From Deltaproteobacteria bacterium (GTDB taxonomy: Bacteria; Desulfobacterota; DSM-4660; Desulfatiglandales; HGW-15): a stretch of DNA of 18,473 nt. This document shows positions 14,478-18,473 of this stretch, in pieces (position 1 is the first letter of the stretch; every line of letters begins with the position of its first letter). The notes beneath the pieces were generated by a model, which saw only the letters and a program-made list of their open reading frames with translations, searched no databases and had not been told where the DNA came from. The DNA lies in assembly GCA_019307805.1 (NCBI GenBank), contig JAFDIX010000012.1:1-18473 (forward strand), in the 5' to 3' direction. The translations under genes and the position numbers were made by a program.

Positions 14478-14985
14478 CCTTCTTCTGTTGATCCCTTTAT
14501 TTCTTCTCTGCGCCGGGGTCGTCCATGCCAAGCAGGACGTCATGTTTAAGGATTCCAGGCCTATGAAGGGAATCTTCAAGACGCAGCAGGAGGCTTCTCT
14601 ACCAGGAACTGCGACCCCGGGGGATGGGCAGCTGGCCTATTTCTATAATCCGACGGGCAAAACAGACCCCTTTAAGTCCTTCATTGCCGAGGAGGAAGAA
14701 CTGGAGAGTAAAAAGCGACGAAAACCCAGGACCTATCTGGAGACCCTGGACCTGTCGCAACTGCAGCTGATCGCCATTATTGTGGGACCAAAGGGCAGAT
14801 ATGCCATGGTACGGGAGGCCAAGGGTGTTGGGCATGTCATCCGGAAAGGCACCGCCATCGGGCGAAACGGGGGTGTCGTTCAAAGCATTACGGAACAGGA
14901 AGTGACCATTCGAGAAGAGTTCAAGGACTTCAGGGGCCAGAGCAAATCCAGAGAGATAAAGAAGACACTGGCCGCTAGAAAATAA
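14431..14985 (+). CDS. pilP: Type IV pilus assembly protein PilP
   Basis: Predicted 184-residue periplasmic protein that connects PilN/PilO to the secretin PilQ. A basic start (PLKRRQNQKRRN) and hydrophobic core (SLLLLIPLFLLCAGVVHA) give a signal peptide with a likely cut after residue 33 (VHA). The Cys at 27 is not in a lipobox, so unlike the classical PilP lipoproteins this one looks like a soluble or signal-peptidase-I product. The PilP domain is clear: TDPFKSF, then LETLDLSQLQLIAIIVG, GVGHVIRKGTAIGRNGGVVQSI and VTIREEFKDFRG. I chose ATG 14431; a GTG at 14422 is less likely. Confidence 0.93.
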   Translation: MPNPLKRRQNQKRRNSLLLLIPLFLLCAGVVHAKQDVMFKDSRPMKGIFKTQQEASLPGTATPGDGQLAYFYNPTGKTDPFKSFIAEEEELESKKRRKPRTYLETLDLSQLQLIAIIVGPKGRYAMVREAKGVGHVIRKGTAIGRNGGVVQSITEQEVTIREEFKDFRGQSKSREIKKTLAARK

Positions 14986-15092
14986 TTCCTCATTATCCAC
15001 TGGAAGGATTTCCGGTGTGTGAGATTTTGGGAGCATCATCTGTGAAAAAGCCGTATTCAAAGAGCCATAAACCAATTTTAAGGAGAAATTCC

Positions 15093-17408
15093 ATGGGGAA
15101 GAAGATCAGTGTGGACCGCAAGTGGGGTCCGTCATTTATATATCTGGTCATGGCTGTTCTGATGTTGGGGGCCTGCGCCACATCCCCCATCACCCAACCT
15201 GCCGCGGAAGGGCCTGATATTCCTATTATCGAGTCCATCAAGGTGAATCCTTCGGCCGAGCAGACGGTGGTGGAAGTCATGAACAACGCACCAGCCCCAT
15301 TTACATCCTTTAAACTGCTTGATCCACCCAGAGTCATTCTGGATATTCGGGGAAAGCCCGGTGAAAATCTTCCGAGGAAAACCTCCATAAATGCCGGAAA
15401 CGTGCAAGAGATACGGATAGTCAAGGGTGAAACCCAGGCCATGACCACAAGGGTGGTAGTTACACTCTCCAAGGCCCTTGAGTATGAGGCCGTCACAGAG
15501 GGCAAAAATATCAAACTCACTCTGGCGCCCAAGCCTGAGGAGGTCCAGGCTCAGAAAACGGAACCAAAGCCCGTTGTCAAGGCAGAGCCGCCCCCTGTAA
15601 AGCCCTCTGAGCCGAGAATTTTTTTCAAGCCCAAAACCTCTGACCTGAACCAGGTTCTTGGGATTGACTTTACACTTCTGGGCCAGGGAAAATCCCGCCT
15701 TACAGTGACAACGGACAAGAAAGTGGATTATGATTTGGAGCGAAAGGGGACCAAACAACTGGTTCTCGAACTCGCCAAGAGTTCCATTCCTTCCCTGCTG
15801 ACGAGGCAAATGGATTCATCCCAGTTTTCCGGTGTTGTGGACGACATTGATGCTGCCTTTGTTTCCGATAAAAAAGCGGTCTCCATCGCTATTTCTTTAA
15901 AGGAAATGGTCCCCTACCACGTCAAACAGGAGGATCAGGAGATCGTGATCGAGTTTGGCAGGACCGCCATCAAACCTGTCAAGAAAAAGATCGTCCCCCT
16001 GCAACTGGCGCAAGTCCAGGCCAAACCACCCTCAATCGCCCCCGGAAAACCGGCGATTATGCCTGCGGCCGCTGACCAGGGAGATGCACCCATTCCCGGT
16101 CTGATGAAGAAGAAGTATACCGGGGCCCCCATGACCATGGACTTTGTCAACGCGGATGTCACCAATATTCTGCGGTTGATCGGCGAGGTAAGCAATTTGA
16201 ACATTGTCTGGGGCCCGGAGGTGAAGGGCAATGTGTCCATGCGGTTGAAAAAGGTGCCCTGGGATCAGGCCCTGGATCTCATCCTGGCCAATAACAATCT
16301 GGGCCAGAGAAAGATGGGGAATGTCATCTGGATCACCACCAAGGCAAAAATCAACAAGATTGAAGCGGAGGAGAAGAAGAAACGTGCCGAAATAGCTTCA
16401 GAAAAGAGGAAAAAAGAGGATGCGGCAAGGAAGGCCGCGGTGGCGGCAGTTAAAAAAGCACCCCTCGTCACCGGATATATACCCCTTGATTTTGCCGTTG
16501 CAGACGAAGTGAGAAAGCACATCGTATTGACGGATCGCGGCACCATGAGCGTGGATACACGGACCAATACCATTATCATCAAGGATATCGCGGCCAGCGT
16601 GGAAGACGCCAAGAAAATCGTGAAACAGTTTGATACCCCGGTGAAACAGATCATGATCGAGGCGAGGATCGTTGATGCTACAACCGATTTCGCACGTGAT
16701 CTCGGTGTGGAGTGGAACACTGTGGAAGGCCAGCGCCGGAAAAACACCGGTGTGCCCTTTGGCATGCCCACGGATGCGACCACCTACGCCACAGGGGGTG
16801 ACAAGCTGATTGGAGGCTCCTTCTCCTCAAACAGTCCCGCAGGCTGGTTCCCAAACCTGGGCCTCTCCCTGGGAATTTTGACATCCAGCGCCCTGGGTGC
16901 GCTCAACATCGATGCCAGCCTCGCCCTGGCCGAAACAGAGGGTAAGGTGGAGATCATCTCCTCCCCCAAGGTCCTGGCCAGCAACGGAGAACAGGCGGAG
17001 ATCAAGCGGGGCACCATCACCTACCGGGACATTGCCACAGCAGACAGAATCGCTACGGAGCAACTGGAGGCCTCCCTGTCCCTGGTAGTCACCCCGACCG
17101 TGAGCTTTAATGATTATGTCACGATGGAGATTGAATTGAATGATGACCAGGCCTTTCTGGACCTCTCTGGAAAGACCCTGAAGACCGTCAACACCAAACT
17201 TATCATAAAGAGCGGGGACACCATCGTCATCGGCGGGATCTATACGGAGAACAATACAAACAGCGAGAGTGGTATTCCCTGGCTGAGGCAGATCCCAGGG
17301 CTGGGGTATCTCTTTCAGGCAACCACTGAGGTCGCTCAGAGGACAGAGCTGCTGATCTTCTTAACTCCCACGGTTGTGCCTACTGCCACGGTGAGTAGGG
17401 AAATGTAA
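15093..17408 (+). CDS. pilQ: Type IV pilus secretin PilQ
   Basis: Predicted 771-residue outer-membrane secretin, the gated pore through which the pilus passes. Order: signal peptide with lipobox LGAC (Cys28, then Ala, so outer-membrane sorting), AMIN 1 (about 45-145), AMIN 2 (about 190-290), Pro/Lys linker, N0/STN domain (about 345-420), a charged Lys/Glu/Ala helix (421-455), N1 domain (about 460-525) and the secretin core (about 525-765, with VEIISSPKVLASNGEQAEIKRG, VTPTV, DTIVIGGIY and IPWLRQIPGLGYLF). The AMIN domains bind peptidoglycan. The ATG at 15093 has AGGAG 7 nt upstream; an upstream in-frame start at 15015 lacks support. It is the last gene of the intact operon. Confidence 0.96.
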   Translation: MGKKISVDRKWGPSFIYLVMAVLMLGACATSPITQPAAEGPDIPIIESIKVNPSAEQTVVEVMNNAPAPFTSFKLLDPPRVILDIRGKPGENLPRKTSINAGNVQEIRIVKGETQAMTTRVVVTLSKALEYEAVTEGKNIKLTLAPKPEEVQAQKTEPKPVVKAEPPPVKPSEPRIFFKPKTSDLNQVLGIDFTLLGQGKSRLTVTTDKKVDYDLERKGTKQLVLELAKSSIPSLLTRQMDSSQFSGVVDDIDAAFVSDKKAVSIAISLKEMVPYHVKQEDQEIVIEFGRTAIKPVKKKIVPLQLAQVQAKPPSIAPGKPAIMPAAADQGDAPIPGLMKKKYTGAPMTMDFVNADVTNILRLIGEVSNLNIVWGPEVKGNVSMRLKKVPWDQALDLILANNNLGQRKMGNVIWITTKAKINKIEAEEKKKRAEIASEKRKKEDAARKAAVAAVKKAPLVTGYIPLDFAVADEVRKHIVLTDRGTMSVDTRTNTIIIKDIAASVEDAKKIVKQFDTPVKQIMIEARIVDATTDFARDLGVEWNTVEGQRRKNTGVPFGMPTDATTYATGGDKLIGGSFSSNSPAGWFPNLGLSLGILTSSALGALNIDASLALAETEGKVEIISSPKVLASNGEQAEIKRGTITYRDIATADRIATEQLEASLSLVVTPTVSFNDYVTMEIELNDDQAFLDLSGKTLKTVNTKLIIKSGDTIVIGGIYTENNTNSESGIPWLRQIPGLGYLFQATTEVAQRTELLIFLTPTVVPTATVSREM

Positions 17409-17444
17409 GGCCTCACCCTCATCAAATCCCATTTTACACGCCAA

Positions 17445-17467
17445 TCCCCCGATTTAGATCGGGGGGA
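17445..17467 (+). terminator. Hairpin downstream of pilQ
   Basis: CCCCCGAT (17446-17453) pairs perfectly with ATCGGGGG (17458-17465) around the loop TTAG, with one more possible T-A pair outside. It lies 37 bp after the pilQ stop codon. No run of T follows, so termination may be inefficient. It probably marks the end of the pil transcript. Confidence 0.5.
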
Positions 17468-17490
17468 TGTGGTAAAAACGAAAGGGACCA

Positions 17491-17654
17491 GTGCCCCGTC
17501 TCATAAGTCCCTGGATTAAAACGCGTAAGCCATTGATTGAAAATCGGATTCATTTGAGCAAAGTCACAAGGCGTATGGCGCACAGTGTAAAGGTGAGGAA
17601 CATCATACCGTTTTTTTCACCTTGAGCCCTATGCCTTGAGCCTTTCGCCATGTC
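17491..17654 (-). repeat. 160-bp dispersed repeat, copy B (inverted)
   Basis: Reverse-complement relative of 10680-10841. The end at 17621-17654 is identical to 10680-10713 over 34 bp, and 17510-17562 matches 10773-10825 at 48 of 53 positions. Both copies lose similarity at the same outer points, so they look like copies of one element. No target-site duplication or long terminal inverted repeat was evident by eye. Confidence 0.8.
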
Positions 17655-17755
17655 CATGGAGCACTGAACTTGTGGCAAGCATCGGATTTATTGGTTCAGT
17701 AAATAACGATACGGACCACACTAGTGCCCCTGGGATAGGCCCGAATAGGTTAAGA

Positions 17756-18473
17756 ATGCACATAACAAAAGCCATAATCCTCTTTCTGCTTGCCGGCCTG
17801 ATCGCTTCCTCAGTGGGTTGCGCTGAGGACAGGGCGATCGTGAAGAAGCGTGCCAAGGCCATGGAGGATATAGGCATTGCAGCCGCGCGCAAGGGGGCAT
17901 TGCAGCCGCGCGCAAGGGGAATATGCGGGTCGCCCTGAAAAACCTCTCGGAAGCAGCCAAGCTGGACCCGAAAAATGCCGATATCCAGTTTGACTTGGCC
18001 ATGGTTTATAGAGACTTGGCGGAGTACGGGAAGGCGGAGGTTCATTTTAAAAAAGCCCTGGCCCTTAAACCGGATTTTGCCGACGCATGGAACAATCTGG
18101 GGACCCTGTACCTCCTGACAAAGGCATGGGACAAGGCCATTGTCAGTTTCCAAAAGGCCCTGGCCATTGATACCTACCGCACCCCGCACTTTGCTTTCAA
18201 TAACCTGGGGCTGGCCTATTACAATAAAAGAGATTACCAACGGGCCGTGGACAGCTTTCTTGAAGCGCTCAAGAACTACCCCTCCTATAGCGTCTGTATC
18301 ACCAACATGGGCCTTGCCTATGAGGGTCTGAAAAAGTATGAGAAGGCGATCGAAAGCTATAACATGGCCATTCAGTTTGACCCCAAAGATCCCACCTCCC
18401 ATTTTCACCTGGGAAGGCTCTATTACAGGCTCAAGGATTTTAAGAAGGCGAAATACGAACTGCAACGCGCCAT
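17756..18473 (+). pseudogene. TPR lipoprotein (PilF/PilW/Tgl-like pilotin), frameshifted, runs off the window
   Basis: The ATG at 17756 encodes a lipoprotein signal (ITKAIILFLLAGLIASSVGC, lipobox SVGC, Cys22 followed by Ala) and about 38 further residues, then meets a stop at 17936-17938. A second frame, open from about 17919 to the window end, carries at least five TPR repeats (LDPKNADIQFDLAMVYRDL, KPDFADAWNNLGTLYLL, HFAFNNLGLAYYNKRDY, YSVCITNMGLAYEGLKKY, DPTSHFHLGRLYYRLKDF). An exact 23-bp tandem duplication separates them. With one copy removed the frames join as ARKGNMRVALKNLSEAAKLD, a normal TPR protein. PilF, PilW and Tgl are TPR lipoproteins needed for secretin or pilus assembly, and its place after pilQ fits. 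It could be a true mutation, a switchable allele or an assembly error. Restart at ATG 17923 would give a protein without export signal. Confidence 0.85.
17873..17918 (+). repeat. Exact 23-bp tandem duplication
   Basis: Positions 17873-17895 and 17896-17918 are identical 23-mers that begin GGCATTGCAG and end CGCAAGGG. Because 23 is not a multiple of three, two copies shift the TPR gene out of frame, while one or four copies keep it in frame. Confidence 0.95.

Larger units (their letters stand above)
17409..17755. other. Spacer between pilQ and the TPR gene
   Basis: 347 bp without a gene. It holds a GC-rich terminator-like hairpin (17445-17467) just after pilQ, the inverted copy B of the 160-bp dispersed repeat (17491-17654), and a 7-bp inverted repeat ACTGAAC/GTTCAGT (17663-17669 and 17694-17700). 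No good promoter for the TPR gene was recognised. Confidence 0.6.

Noticed and set aside
17629..18465. 278-codon minus-strand open frame over the TPR gene
   Set aside because: Shadow of the plus-strand TPR repeats, which are clear protein motifs. The minus frame is a complement artefact and crosses the repeat element.

Overview
The window looks like chromosome from a strictly anaerobic Gram-negative bacterium, most likely a sulfate-reducer-type deltaproteobacterium (Desulfobacterota). The grounds are a full-length pyruvate:ferredoxin oxidoreductase, a type IVa pilus alignment operon with a two-AMIN secretin, a Ser/Thr kinase and PP2C signalling cluster, and spacers rich in short degenerate repeats. 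This placement is inferred from gene content, not from a marker gene. No tRNA, rRNA, CRISPR array, transposase or phage gene was seen.

Left part (1-5243, all minus strand): a signalling cluster read from right to left. It contains a soluble GAF histidine kinase, a one-pass membrane protein of unknown function, a PP2C phosphatase, a Ser/Thr kinase fused to a formylglycine-generating-enzyme-like (FGE/SUMF1) domain, and the first 20 codons of another gene leaving the window. The kinase, phosphatase and possible phosphothreonine reader suggest a reversible Ser/Thr phosphorylation module with a two-component sensor beside it. Its input and output are not visible.

Middle (5244-11461): ordinary metabolism and housekeeping. 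surE (+) converges on a 1170-residue pyruvate:ferredoxin oxidoreductase (-), with a 15-bp stem-loop between them. A Nudix hydrolase (+) and signal peptidase I lepB (-) follow.

Right part (11462-18473): a divergent AT-rich control region with a good sigma70-type promoter drives a small Cro/CI-type HTH gene and then pilM-pilN-pilO-pilP-pilQ. After pilQ comes a TPR lipoprotein gene resembling the PilF/PilW/Tgl pilotins that help assemble PilQ. It is broken by an exact 23-bp tandem duplication, while PilQ carries its own lipobox.

The most notable non-gene structure is a dispersed repeat of about 160 bp. One copy lies between the Nudix gene and lepB, and the other lies in inverted orientation between pilQ and the TPR gene, so the pair brackets lepB plus the pil operon. 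It contains degenerate 7-bp periodic repeats of a kind that recurs in several other spacers. I did not find a clearly new defence or biosynthetic system. The strongest leads are the broken pilotin next to a lipobox-bearing secretin, and the repeat pair.
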